Source of the DNA: CAUPWF01 sp964369425
Lineage (GTDB): Bacteria; Bacillota; Clostridia; Lachnospirales; Lachnospiraceae
Assembly: GCA_964369425.1 (NCBI GenBank)
Contig: CAYJGW010000021.1
Location: forward strand, 1 to 39,971
DNA: 39,971 bases
Reading direction: 5' to 3'
Shown: positions 7,369-15,655 of the stretch, piece after piece
How the letters are laid out: each line of letters opens with the position of its first letter
Numbering within the stretch: position 1 is the stretch's first letter
Program-made: the position numbers and the translations under genes
The notes under the pieces: generated by a model
Databases searched by the model: none
Told to the model about the DNA's origin: nothing
What the model saw: the letters and a program-made list of their open reading frames with translations, nothing else

Positions 7369-9579
7369 AGAAGTATCAGAATAGAACCGCTCAAATTCAT
7401 CAATTGGCATAGGTTTGGCAAAATAATAACCTTGAACCGCTTTACAATTTATTTTCTTTAGAAACTCAACTTGATGCTTTTCTTCAATTCCTTCAGCGAT
7501 AGTATTGATACCTAGCTTATTTGCAAGAGCTATAATTCCCTCAACAACTAAATCACCACGTTGATTCTCTTTCGTATTATCAGTATCTATGAAAAAGCTA
7601 CGGTCCAACTTTAGGGTATCTACTTTAAATGTTTTGAGCATACCAAGTGAGGAATACCCAGATCCGAAATCATCAATGGATACGAGGAAGCCAGATTCAT
7701 GTAATTGCGTTAAAATAATTTTTAAATCGTTTTCATTTTGCAAAATGGTACTTTCTGTCAATTCAATCTCTATGTATTTCGGCTCCACCCCATAAGAAGA
7801 GACAATATCATTCAGCTCTTGTACAAACCCTTGGTTTAGAAGATGCAGACGCGAGAAGTTTACGGATATAGGCAGATAGTCTTTTTGGCATTTTTTCCAT
7901 GAAGCTAGTGTTTCGCATACCCCTTGCAACATATATTTGTCCAGTTCTACAATGAAACCATTTTGTTCAAACAAAGGGATGAAATCTGCTGGAGAGATGA
8001 TGGCACCGCTTGAGTCAACCCAGCGAACGAGTGCTTCAGCTCCAGATATTTGATTAGTGGTAAGGCAGAATTTCGGTTGTAAATATACTTTAAACTCTTT
8101 GCTTTCTAAAGCTTGGCGCATTTTATTAGCGATTTCGGTATCGTGTAGAACTTTTTGTGTAAAGGCTTTATCATAGTTCCAGATGTTATGTAACGCATCA
8201 CTTTTTGCAAAGGAATGAGCGATGTTGGTTTTGGCAACAATAGCGTTGACATCTGTTTCACCAGGTTCTAAAAAATAACGACCGTATCGAAATTTGAAAT
8301 GATGGTCTTTTAGGTGAGGTATCATCTGTTTAAACATGTCTTCAAAATCTTTTGAGGATTTGTCTAAGTGTTCGAACAGCTTACTGTCTGAAAAGAGCAT
8401 AAATTCTTCGGAAGAAACTCTGGCTTGTATAAAAGATGGATCAGTTACCGTTTTTCCAGTGTCAGCAATGGCTTGTATTACGCGATTTCCCTCTTCGAAT
8501 CCAAATAGCTCATTGACTGCCTTGAAATTTTCTATATCCATTTTTACCATAGTGTAATGGGTGTTAGGATTTTTTTTGATGGCTTCACTTACCAATATTT
8601 TGAACTTTAATAAATTCGGTATTCCTGTTAATTCGTCGAAATAGGCTGCTTGTTCTAGTATTTTTGCAGATTTATTCTTAGATAATACGATATATACGAT
8701 GACCGCAAAAGCAAAGGCGATTATTACACTACTGATAATAATCATGCGCGAAGATATATTAGTCGTACTGGTAATCACACTATCTTCTGATATTTCAAAG
8801 AATAACATCCAATCGTTGATTTCAATAGGGCGAAATTCTCCTAACTTTTTTACACCATTTAACGTATAAGAGATACTTCCAGAGTTGCCATCCCTAAAGT
8901 CAGCAACTACTTTTTCAAATGTAATTTCTTCTTCGAATTTAGCGTTTTTAAATGCTTCAAAGCTGATTACGTATTCATTAGTGGTAAATAGGATAGTACT
9001 GTCTTGATCTACAATTAAATTGAGTCCACGCTCATTTGTAAAAGAAGTCAACAGTGCATCGATATAATCTGTATTATATTCAACAGCTAATACACCTGTT
9101 ATTTCGTTGTCTGAATAGATTGGAACAGCTACAGTCAGCACTTCTTTATCCACATAGGGAGAAAGATGGGGGGGTGTTGCATAAGTATCACCAGTTATGG
9201 CAGCTTGAAAATAATCAGTCTGAGATACATCTAGAATTTCTTTTGTCGATGAAAATGCAGAACCGCCGCTATCAATGATTAACACAGTTTCAAAACCAAA
9301 AAGCTCTTGTTTATTCCTAGTGTACTCAAGGATCTCCTCCTGATCGCCAATGACAGAGATGGTCTCAGCCATATTTGTCAAGTTTGAAACCATACCATCT
9401 AGCTGACGATTCACAGATATTTGTTGTTGGTCAGCCATATCTACCAGTGTTCCCCTGATCGAATTTTCCAGTTCATAATTTACAGTATTATAAAAGAGGA
9501 TGGTACTGTATACGATTGCTACAAAGAAGAGGATGCCAATCAAAACGGTTCCTATAAAATTTTTGTTTTTCGTTTTCAT
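7351..9579 (-). CDS. Membrane Cache-GGDEF-EAL protein, probable c-di-GMP phosphodiesterase
   Basis: The 742-residue sensor has a membrane segment (about 9-30), an external double-Cache-like domain (about 40-270), a second membrane segment (about 278-300), a GGDEF domain (about 310-465) and a C-terminal EAL domain (about 480-735). The signature loop of the GGDEF domain reads SSEEF (389-393) instead of GG[DE]EF. Both glycines are lost, so cyclase activity is unlikely, although the metal-site aspartate (KMDIENF) remains. The EAL domain keeps EALVRW (from 515), the ELTES glutamate, the DDFG pair, the LKLDRSF lysine and EGIEE, so hydrolysis of c-di-GMP is expected. The usual reading is that an inactive GGDEF tunes the EAL domain, with the Cache domain sensing a small ligand outside. 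The gene is single and convergent with the symporter. Confidence 0.9.
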   Translation of the reverse strand: MKTKNKNFIGTVLIGILFFVAIVYSTILFYNTVNYELENSIRGTLVDMADQQQISVNRQLDGMVSNLTNMAETISVIGDQEEILEYTRNKQELFGFETVLIIDSGGSAFSSTKEILDVSQTDYFQAAITGDTYATPPHLSPYVDKEVLTVAVPIYSDNEITGVLAVEYNTDYIDALLTSFTNERGLNLIVDQDSTILFTTNEYVISFEAFKNAKFEEEITFEKVVADFRDGNSGSISYTLNGVKKLGEFRPIEINDWMLFFEISEDSVITSTTNISSRMIIISSVIIAFAFAVIVYIVLSKNKSAKILEQAAYFDELTGIPNLLKFKILVSEAIKKNPNTHYTMVKMDIENFKAVNELFGFEEGNRVIQAIADTGKTVTDPSFIQARVSSEEFMLFSDSKLFEHLDKSSKDFEDMFKQMIPHLKDHHFKFRYGRYFLEPGETDVNAIVAKTNIAHSFAKSDALHNIWNYDKAFTQKVLHDTEIANKMRQALESKEFKVYLQPKFCLTTNQISGAEALVRWVDSSGAIISPADFIPLFEQNGFIVELDKYMLQGVCETLASWKKCQKDYLPISVNFSRLHLLNQGFVQELNDIVSSYGVEPKYIEIELTESTILQNENDLKIILTQLHESGFLVSIDDFGSGYSSLGMLKTFKVDTLKLDRSFFIDTDNTKENQRGDLVVEGIIALANKLGINTIAEGIEEKHQVEFLKKINCKAVQGYYFAKPMPIDEFERFYSDTSKKTTH

Positions 9580-9714
9580 AATAACAAATCCTTACCATTT
9601 AAAATTTAATAACTTGCACTTTATAATATATCATAGGAAGTTGCTGAAATCTATACACAAATCATCCCTATTTTGCATTTTTGTTTCATATTAAGTAATT
9701 GTAATTGTGAAAAG

Positions 9715-9743
9715 TTTACAACAATATCTGCTCGTGCTACACT
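9715..9743 (+). promoter_or_regulatory. Promoter of the lipoate cassette
   Basis: TTTACA at 9715-9720 and TACACT at 9738-9743 are separated by 17 bases, 40 bases upstream of the first lipoate ligase start. No other promoter is evident inside the four-gene cassette. Confidence 0.5.
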
Positions 9744-9784
9744 GAAATCGTTAAAAAGAATAAAGTGATAAAGTAGGTGATTTA

Positions 9785-10732
9785 ATGATAACTTTTGAAA
9801 CTAACAGTACCGATCCATATTTTAACCTCGCTTTTGAAGAGTTCGTATTTACACACTATTCAGGAGAAGAGGATATTTTTTATCTATGGCAAAATTCTAG
9901 TGCAGTTGTAGTTGGGAATTACCAAAACATCTGTAGAGAAATCAATTTGCCAACTGTAAATAGGAAAAATATTCCGGTTCTTCGAAGGTTCAGTGGTGGT
10001 GGAACAGTTTACCACGATTTGGGAAATATTAACTATACATATATACACCAAGCGGAGTTCGTAGATTATGATAAATGTCTAAAAGTAATGATAGATGGAT
10101 TGAATAAACTGGGAATTAAAGCAGAAAAAGGTGGCATCTGCGATATTATGTTAGATGGTAAGAAAATATCAGGTAGTGCACAAAAAAAGACAAGAACTCA
10201 TGCACTACATCATGGGACCTTGTTATATGATACAGATATCGAACAGTTGGATTATATTACAACAAAGCAAAAAAATGACTGTTTCCATTCCAAAAGTACA
10301 GTTTCAGCAATATGTAAAGTGAGAAATATTAAAGAATATCTCGATGAGTCCACAGATATAACTTCCTTTAAGGGAAAGTTGGAAAAGAGTATCTTAGGTA
10401 GTGAGTTTCAGCAAATAAAATTAGCAGAAGATGAAATTGAAAAAATCCAGAGATTAGCAGATGAGAAGTATCGAACATTTCATTGGACATGGGAAAGAAA
10501 TCCTCAGTTTAGTTATGAGCGGACAGGAGATATAGCTGGAGAAGAAGGGACTGTATCCTACCGAGTAGAGAAGGGGATTATTACAGAATTTAAAATGAAT
10601 GCTTCAAATGTTGATGAAGGAAAAATAAAAGAGCTTTTAGAGGGTAAAAGATTTGAAGTGGCGGTTATTGAAGATGCCTGTAAAATGGTATGTGAAAAAA
10701 ATCATCAAGAGTTATTTGAATTTTTATTATAA
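9785..10732 (+). CDS. lplA: Lipoate-protein ligase A, copy 1
   Basis: Attaches lipoate to the lysine of lipoyl domains through lipoyl-AMP in the cytoplasm. The 315-residue product has the LplA catalytic fold: the RRFSGGGTVYHD loop (about 67-78) that binds lipoate and ATP, and DGKKISGSAQ (about 124-133), whose second lysine matches the lipoyl-AMP-binding lysine of E. coli LplA. A C-terminal accessory domain (about 245-315) is present, so it resembles a complete bacterial ligase rather than the small lipoyltransferase LipB. AGGTGAT precedes the ATG. It is the first gene of a run with a free lipoyl domain, lipoyl synthase and a second ligase, which suggests combined scavenging and synthesis of lipoyl groups for one acceptor. 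It is clearly related to the copy at 11870 but diverged, so this is not a recent duplication. Confidence 0.88.
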   Translation: MITFETNSTDPYFNLAFEEFVFTHYSGEEDIFYLWQNSSAVVVGNYQNICREINLPTVNRKNIPVLRRFSGGGTVYHDLGNINYTYIHQAEFVDYDKCLKVMIDGLNKLGIKAEKGGICDIMLDGKKISGSAQKKTRTHALHHGTLLYDTDIEQLDYITTKQKNDCFHSKSTVSAICKVRNIKEYLDESTDITSFKGKLEKSILGSEFQQIKLAEDEIEKIQRLADEKYRTFHWTWERNPQFSYERTGDIAGEEGTVSYRVEKGIITEFKMNASNVDEGKIKELLEGKRFEVAVIEDACKMVCEKNHQELFEFLL

Positions 10733-10765
10733 GAACAAGAAGTAAAGAAAGAAGGACAATACCAA

Positions 10766-11008
10766 ATGAGTAAAGAATTAGAAATCAAAATGCCAAAATT
10801 AAGTGATAAAATGGAAAGCGCAGTTATCTGTGCATGGTTAAAAGAAGAGGATGAGCGAGTAGAGGCAGGAGAGTGTCTATTTGAGATTGAAACAGATAAA
10901 GTGGTAAATGAGGTAGAAGCTACAGAGTCAGGAATTTTAAAAAAGATATTAATAGAAGAAGGTGAAGAGGTAGCTGTACGTGATACAGTTGGAATCTTAT
11001 TGGTATAA
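10766..11008 (+). CDS. Free-standing lipoyl-carrier domain
   Basis: The 80-residue product is a single E2-type lipoyl domain. It begins with the KMPKLSDKMES stretch typical of acyltransferase N termini and presents its modification lysine in EIETDK at residue 45, followed by VVNEVEATESG. Usually this domain is fused to a 2-oxoacid dehydrogenase E2 subunit or replaced by glycine-cleavage H protein. Here it ends right after the fold at GILLV with a proper stop, an upstream GAAGGA site, and only 5 bases before lipA. It therefore looks like a genuine small carrier protein rather than a broken E2, though loss of a downstream catalytic domain cannot be excluded. Its likely partners are the two ligases and LipA beside it; the enzyme that uses the carrier is not in this window. 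Confidence 0.85.
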   Translation: MSKELEIKMPKLSDKMESAVICAWLKEEDERVEAGECLFEIETDKVVNEVEATESGILKKILIEEGEEVAVRDTVGILLV

Positions 11009-11013
11009 AAGCT

Positions 11014-11883
11014 GTGGAAAATAAAAAGAAGAAACCAGATTGGTTGAAAGTAAAGTATAATCAAGAGTCTGTCGATGAGATTGCAAACTTAATGAAAGAT
11101 TTAAGATTAAATACGGTCTGCAAGGAAGCGAGCTGCCCAAATATGGGGGAGTGTTATAAAAAGCACACCGCAACATTTATGTTGCTTGGAAGTAATTGTA
11201 CAAGAAACTGTAAATTCTGTAATGTGACAGATGGTAAACCACAGCTTGTGGATAAGAATGAACCTGAAAATGTGGCACAGGCGGTGAAGAAATTAAAACT
11301 AAAACATGTGGTGATTACCAGTGTGACACGTGATGATTTGGAAGACGGAGGCGCAATGCATTTTGCAAAGACGATTCAGGAAATCAGAAAGGTGTCTAAA
11401 GATGTAACGGTAGAGGTGTTGATACCAGATCTACAGATGAATAAGGAAGCTTTGGATAGTATTATTGAGGCAAAGCCCGAGGTGTTGAACCATAACTTAG
11501 AGACAATCAAGGAATTTCAAGAAGAGATTCGCCCACAAGCGAACTATGAAAGATCTTTGAATGTACTTTCATACTGTAAAGAAAAAGATCCGTCTATTAT
11601 CACAAAGACAGGGTTTATGTTGGGGTTTGGTGAGACGAATGCACAAGTAGAAGTTTTAATGGATGATATATTGGCGACAGGATGTAATATTTTGACGATA
11701 GGTCAATACTTACAACCATCCAAAGATCATATTGAGATGGTAGAGTATGCCTCGTTAGAAGACTTTAAACGATACAAAGATGTTGCACTAGAAAAAGGGT
11801 TTTTATATGTTGCTTCAGGCCCTTTTGTGAGAAGTTCTTATGAAGCATTAGATATGTTGGAGGTATGCAATGATTTACATTGA
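11014..11883 (+). CDS. lipA: Lipoyl synthase, radical SAM
   Basis: Inserts two sulfur atoms into protein-bound octanoyl groups. The 289-residue product has both iron-sulfur cluster motifs: the auxiliary cluster cysteines at 36, 41 and 47 (C-x4-C-x5-C) and the radical-SAM CTRNCKFC cysteines at 62, 66 and 69. The C-terminal RSSY motif (about 273-276), whose serine ligates the auxiliary cluster, is also present, so the enzyme looks complete. The start is a GTG at 11014, 5 bases after the stop of the lipoyl-domain gene and without a good ribosome binding site, which points to translational coupling; the next in-frame ATG would cut into the conserved region. Its 3' end overlaps the next gene by 14 bases. 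The substrate is probably the octanoylated neighbouring carrier. Confidence 0.93.
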   Translation: MENKKKKPDWLKVKYNQESVDEIANLMKDLRLNTVCKEASCPNMGECYKKHTATFMLLGSNCTRNCKFCNVTDGKPQLVDKNEPENVAQAVKKLKLKHVVITSVTRDDLEDGGAMHFAKTIQEIRKVSKDVTVEVLIPDLQMNKEALDSIIEAKPEVLNHNLETIKEFQEEIRPQANYERSLNVLSYCKEKDPSIITKTGFMLGFGETNAQVEVLMDDILATGCNILTIGQYLQPSKDHIEMVEYASLEDFKRYKDVALEKGFLYVASGPFVRSSYEALDMLEVCNDLH

Positions 11884-12847
11884 AACAAATTCTACGGACG
11901 CATATTATAATTTTGCAGTAGAGTATTATTTCACTACAGAAAAACAATTTGAGGAGACTGTATTTTTATTTTGGAGAACGACACCTACACTGATGGTAGG
12001 TAAGTACCAAAACGTACTAGAAGAGATTAATAAAGCTTACGTAGATGAGCAAAAAATGAATATTGTAAGAAGAATGTCAGGCGGAGGAACCATTTATACA
12101 GATATGGGAGGATGGCAATTTACGTTTATTCAAGAGAATAAAGAAAAGATTGAGTTTACAGATTTTATTGCTCCAGTTGTTTCAGCAGTCCGAGAATTAG
12201 GCGGCGATGCGACATTTACAGGAAGAAACGATCTCACAATAGCAGGAAAGAAATTCTCTGGTAACGCACAGTATCGATTAGGCAAAAAAACAGTGCATCA
12301 TGGTTCCTTGCTATTTTCCACAGATATTGAACAGATGGTAAAGTCTACGACGGTAGATGAACAAAAGATTATATCAAAAAGTATCAAATCAGTGCGAGAG
12401 CGTGTGACGAATATTTCAGAGCATCTAGATGCAGACTTAGATGTGGACACATTCAAAACTTGTATGATTACACATATCATGAACGGAAGCAATAAACGAT
12501 ATGAAATTACAGAAGAAGACCATAGGCGAATCAAGGAGATAGCAGAGGAAAAATTTAGGAACTGGGAAGCTATCTATGGAAAGAATCCGAAATTCAATAT
12601 TGAGCGTGAAGGCAGATGTGCAGGAGGAAAGATGCAATTTAAGATGGACATACAAAAAGGCATCATAAAAGAAGCATCTGTGTATGGAGACTTTTTCAGT
12701 ACCTTAACAGCACAAGAGATTGGAAACGCAATCGTAGGAGCTAGATATGAAAAAAAAGAAATAAAAAAGTTTATGCTAGAGCATAAACTAGAAGATGCAG
12801 TATTTAAAATCAGTATTAATGAGATGGTAGACATCATAATTGGGTAA
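11870..12847 (+). CDS. lplA: Lipoate-protein ligase A, copy 2
   Basis: A second complete LplA-like protein of 325 residues. It has RRMSGGGTIYTD (about 67-78), AGKKFSGNAQ with the catalytic lysine near 128, the VHHGSLLFS strand and a C-terminal accessory domain. The start ATG overlaps lipA and has GGAGG 6 bases upstream, so translation is linked. Two ligases around one carrier and one synthase suggest divided work, for example octanoate versus lipoate, or loading versus transfer between carriers. Known precedents for such division are the LipM/LipL pair of Bacillus and LplA1/LplA2 of Listeria; which role applies here cannot be read directly. A clear terminator follows 12 bases after the stop, ending the cassette. 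Confidence 0.87.
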   Translation: MIYIETNSTDAYYNFAVEYYFTTEKQFEETVFLFWRTTPTLMVGKYQNVLEEINKAYVDEQKMNIVRRMSGGGTIYTDMGGWQFTFIQENKEKIEFTDFIAPVVSAVRELGGDATFTGRNDLTIAGKKFSGNAQYRLGKKTVHHGSLLFSTDIEQMVKSTTVDEQKIISKSIKSVRERVTNISEHLDADLDVDTFKTCMITHIMNGSNKRYEITEEDHRRIKEIAEEKFRNWEAIYGKNPKFNIEREGRCAGGKMQFKMDIQKGIIKEASVYGDFFSTLTAQEIGNAIVGARYEKKEIKKFMLEHKLEDAVFKISINEMVDIIIG

Positions 12848-12859
12848 AAAATAAATGAA

Positions 12860-12897
12860 AACGGTAGCACCTGATACGAAGGACTACCGTTTTTTTA
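12860..12897 (+). terminator. Intrinsic terminator of the lipoate cassette
   Basis: AACGGTAG (12860-12867) pairs with CTACCGTT (12884-12891), followed by a T-run to 12897. It lies between the second lplA and the convergent lipoprotein gene. Confidence 0.85.
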
Positions 12898-12899
12898 TC

Positions 12900-13667
12900 T
12901 TAATGTAGAGATTCCATATATTCAATGAATTCATCTGTAGTTTTGGTGAACTCAACATCTGCTTCTGTGTCTTGTAGCACAAGGAATTCAGTTAAGCCGT
13001 AATCTTGACCGTTATCAGCCCAGTCATACGTATAACCGAGGCGAGTCCAAGGATACATGTATTCTCCAAAGTAGGAAGATAAAATATTATCATCTAGCCA
13101 AGTTTTATGAGATTCTTCGAGATCCTCAGGATAAGTAGTGTCCATGCTATCTATTGTTACATCTGCATTGTATGCAGGGCGAACAATATCAGATGGATTA
13201 ACCCATAAAGCAGTAAAGTGAGTCTTTTCATCATCTGGATGAAGACCAATCAGTTGAAGAAAACGCTCCTCATAGTCTGTTACATCATCTCCATTTTCTT
13301 CGAACCATTCATACATCTCCTTATCAGTAAATGTCCATACGGGTCCATAACTTAAGACAGTCGATTCTCCTTCTATATAACTATCAGGATAACTATGCCA
13401 GGTAAGGAGCAGTACTTCATCCTCTTCATTCCATGTTGTGAGTTCATCTTCGGTTGTGAGGGTCACAAGGGATTCGATTTCGTCATCCTCGGCAAAGACT
13501 GCATCTTGAACAGCCTCTTCATAGAGCGATTCGCTAGAAGGTTCCTCGGGGAGAGTTTCGACAGAAGGTTCTTCTTGTGAAGCGCAACCAGAGAATATTG
13601 CAAAAGTTATCACTACGGTCAAGAAGAGGGGGAGTTTCTTTTTTCTTATTATTTTGTATTTAATCAT
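12900..13667 (-). CDS. Acidic lipoprotein of unknown function
   Basis: The 255-residue product starts with a lysine/arginine-rich segment, a hydrophobic stretch and a lipobox (FSGC, cysteine near residue 28), so it should be exported and lipid-anchored. The mature part starts with a Glu/Ser/Pro-rich linker (about 29-65), then a roughly 190-residue domain rich in D, E, W and Y with repeated phrases such as YTYDWADNGQDYG and LLTWHSYPDSY. I do not recognise the domain. GAGGT lies 5 bases before the ATG. It is a single gene, convergent with the lipoate cassette and divergent from the metallophosphoesterase remnant, so its neighbours give no clear hint. Confidence 0.75.
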   Translation of the reverse strand: MIKYKIIRKKKLPLFLTVVITFAIFSGCASQEEPSVETLPEEPSSESLYEEAVQDAVFAEDDEIESLVTLTTEDELTTWNEEDEVLLLTWHSYPDSYIEGESTVLSYGPVWTFTDKEMYEWFEENGDDVTDYEERFLQLIGLHPDDEKTHFTALWVNPSDIVRPAYNADVTIDSMDTTYPEDLEESHKTWLDDNILSSYFGEYMYPWTRLGYTYDWADNGQDYGLTEFLVLQDTEADVEFTKTTDEFIEYMESLH

Positions 13668-13730
13668 TTTTTACCTCATATTTTCTAAAATCATGTTTGC
13701 TGTATCTATTTATTAGAATACCACAAATTC

Positions 13731-13759
13731 TTGTGAATGTAGTAAAAAATTGCTATAAT
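13731..13759 (+). promoter_or_regulatory. Promoter left in front of the metallophosphoesterase remnant
   Basis: TTGTGA at 13731-13736 and a perfect TATAAT at 13754-13759 have a 17-base spacer. An AGGGGG site follows at 13781-13786 and an ATG at 13792, but that ATG runs into a stop after ten codons. Confidence 0.5.
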
Positions 13760-13808
13760 TTGTCTTTAAGAAAGAAAAATAGGGGGTAAAGATGCAAATG
13801 TTGCTCTT

Positions 13809-14231
13809 GTGGAGGAACTGGTAACAGAAAATGGAATGATCATTTTGGAAGATGAATCCGTTCTGATAGAAGACAGCTTTTACATAGTGGGAAGAAGCGA
13901 TACAGAAGTAACAGATGCACAGATGTCTGTAGAAGAATTAATAAAAGAACTAGATCATGAGAAGCCAATTATTATGGTAGAGCATAAGCCAATCGATGTA
14001 GAATCCGCTGCTAAATATGGTGCAGATGTATATCTAAGCGGCCATTCCCATGGCGGACAGATTCCCCCAATTGCATTAGTGGAAAATTTCTTGTTTGATC
14101 ATGTGTATGGATTGAAACAAGTGGATGATTGTTCGATGATTGTAACGGGAGGGTTTGGTACGTGGAATACAACGATAAGGTTAGAAGGGCATTCAGAGTT
14201 TGTAATTGTGAATATAGAAGGCGCGAATTAA
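13809..14231 (+). pseudogene. Metallophosphoesterase, C-terminal third only
   Basis: The frame encodes the end of a calcineurin-like phosphoesterase. It has the later metal-binding motifs, VEHKP and YLSGHSHGGQIP, then VTGGFGTWNT near the end. The early motifs (D-x-H, GD..D and GNHE) are absent. Family members resembling YkuE/YaeI are about 270-370 residues and this remnant is 140. The frame stays open upstream only to 13770 and contains no ATG. A promoter and ribosome binding site survive just upstream, but the ATG they serve (13792) is out of frame. This is best explained by an internal deletion that joined the 5' control region to the 3' third of the gene. Metal binding and catalysis should be lost. 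Confidence 0.75.
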
Positions 14232-14235
14232 AAAT

Positions 14236-14281
14236 AAAAAGTTGCTTTTGCGAAGGTATAACATCGCAAAAACAACTTTTT
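14236..14281. terminator. Bidirectional intrinsic terminator
   Basis: AAAAAGTTG (14236-14244) pairs with CAACTTTTT (14273-14281), and TTTTGCGA (14246-14253) pairs with TCGCAAAA (14264-14271) with one mismatch between. T-runs occur on both strands. It serves the remnant on the left and the peptidase gene on the right. Confidence 0.85.
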
Positions 14282-15169
14282 TTATAGCCCGATACTCCAG
14301 ATATTTTTCATCTGAGATTCTAGAGTTGTATATGGCCACGTCTGACTGCTGACTTCGTAGCTATTTGGATCAAGGATGGTAAAGCCGGTATCATCATAAC
14401 CAGATATAACCATATAATGTCCAGAAGAAGTAAAATCTCCAGGGCCTACAACAATAATGATAAGACGTCCAGCATCCAGAGCTTTTTGCATCTCGGTTTC
14501 AGACAAAGGCACTTCTTTAGAAGATAAACCTAACATAGAAGATCCAACGCTAATTAACTCCCAAGAACTACCGCTTCCGGCAACGCTATATCCTTGCTCG
14601 GTAGAAAATTGAGTTAAGTATTCAGGTGAGAACTCAGGGTTATCAAGGAAGTAAAGAGCAACCATAGATAAGCAAGTTGGTCCGCAACCTGTGTAGCCTA
14701 CTAAGCCATCCCCATAAGGAATATATCCCCATCGTTTATCCCATTGCATAAGTAAAGGAACTTCCTCAGAAGTAGCTTCTTTAGATAAGTCAATTGGGAA
14801 CTCTTTATCTTTGTATTCAGGATAATGATAAACATAGTCTACAGCATCAGGATTTTTTTTGGCAAGTTCCTTTAATGCTGGTGTATAAGCAGAACTAGAT
14901 TCGATAACTTTTAAGTTTTCGGCATTTACGACAACTGACGTATGTGTATAAATATCGACTACAGAACTAGAAACAACACTGGTAACACTCTCAGAAGCAA
15001 CACTCTTTGCAGCTTTAGTGCCAAATATAAGGTTAAAAATCCAAACACAAGTAGAGAGGATTAAAATAACGATAAGTAAAAGGAGTGATAAGCGAAGTAA
15101 CAGCACTCTCCTACGTCTTTTTAGGAGATTTAATCTTCGGTAATTGCGAGCTTTGCGTATAGAATCCAT
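14282..15169 (-). CDS. Membrane-anchored C39-like cysteine peptidase domain protein
   Basis: The 295-residue product has a very basic cytoplasmic N terminus (up to about 26), one membrane segment (about 27-49), a Ser/Val-rich linker, and a C-terminal papain-like domain (about 137-295) of the peptidase C39-like type. Likely catalytic residues are Q142 (oxyanion), C162 in GCGPTC, H251 in SGHYMVI and D267 in LDPNS. Such stand-alone domains face outward and are thought to cut peptides or remodel surface proteins; bacteriocin leader cleavage is unlikely because no ABC exporter is fused. The ATG at 15169 is chosen because GGAGGG lies 8 bases before it; an upstream in-frame ATG has no such site. It ends in a shared terminator. 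The natural substrate is unknown. Confidence 0.8.
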   Translation of the reverse strand: MDSIRKARNYRRLNLLKRRRRVLLLRLSLLLLIVILILSTCVWIFNLIFGTKAAKSVASESVTSVVSSSVVDIYTHTSVVVNAENLKVIESSSAYTPALKELAKKNPDAVDYVYHYPEYKDKEFPIDLSKEATSEEVPLLMQWDKRWGYIPYGDGLVGYTGCGPTCLSMVALYFLDNPEFSPEYLTQFSTEQGYSVAGSGSSWELISVGSSMLGLSSKEVPLSETEMQKALDAGRLIIIVVGPGDFTSSGHYMVISGYDDTGFTILDPNSYEVSSQTWPYTTLESQMKNIWSIGL

Positions 15170-15294
15170 AAAATAAACCCTCCAAAATATAAAAATCAAT
15201 ATACGGATTATATCACAAAATAGTTCGCGCGTGATAAAAAAAGCGTAATTTATTATTGTTTAATACTTGTTGTAACAATTTTACGCATAGCCCC

Positions 15295-15324
15295 TTGACT
15301 TTTTCAAGGATTCGTTGCTATAAT
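15295..15324 (+). promoter_or_regulatory. Promoter of the ileS T-box transcript
   Basis: TTGACT at 15295-15300 and TATAAT at 15319-15324 have an 18-base spacer, placing the transcript start near 15331, directly at the beginning of the T-box leader. Confidence 0.75.
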
Positions 15325-15330
15325 CAGTAA

Positions 15331-15576
15331 CAGAAATGAAAGACGTTGACGAAGACAGTAGAAGATATCTGAAAGACAAAGCGAATTGGGGATGGTGAGA
15401 GCCCGATACGATTAGGATGTTTTTGAAAATCACTTCTGAGTCGCATCCACTGAAGTGGAGTAAGTGGTGCCGTAGTTCCCGCGTTAAGGGATAGCATATG
15501 ATGGTATGTGTAATAGGTGGTTAAGCGAAGAATATACTCGTCCTTTTACAAAAGAGGATGAGTTCTTTTTATTTTA
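15331..15576 (+). ncRNA. T-box riboswitch, isoleucine specifier, controlling ileS
   Basis: The leader begins with the GACGAAGACAGTAGA type of stretch common to T-box stem I, followed by the GGGATGGTGAGAGCCC distal loop region. It has a specifier ATC at 15429-15431 immediately before ACTTCTGAG, the usual placement. The next block (AGTAAGTGGTGCCG...GCGTTA, about 15460-15486) resembles the stem II/IIA-B region. The T-box proper appears to be AGGTGGTTAAGCG at 15515-15527, a weak form of the AGGGTGGNACCGCG consensus whose TGGT would meet the tRNA acceptor end. A terminator follows. Uncharged tRNA-Ile(GAU) should stabilise the antiterminator and switch ileS on. The specifier assignment agrees with the downstream gene. 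Confidence 0.9.
15536..15570 (+). terminator. T-box-controlled terminator hairpin
   Basis: ACTCGTCCTTTT (15536-15547) pairs with AAGAGGATGAGT (15552-15563), followed by TCTTTTT. The TCC on its left arm can instead pair with the AGG of the T-box at 15515, giving the alternative antiterminator. Confidence 0.8.
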
Positions 15577-15655
15577 TTTAATAATTAATTAAAAAATTAA
15601 GAAGCGATACGTTATAAAATGAAAGTGACACGCTTTATGATTATAGGAGGAAGAG

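Noticed and set aside
12900..13667. Assigning an enzymatic function to the lipoprotein
   Set aside because: Only the signal peptide and lipobox are clear; the mature domain has no motif I recognise.
15241..15290. GCGTAA...TTACGC inverted repeat as a terminator
   Set aside because: The stem is short with a long AT-rich loop, and no gene ends there in either direction.
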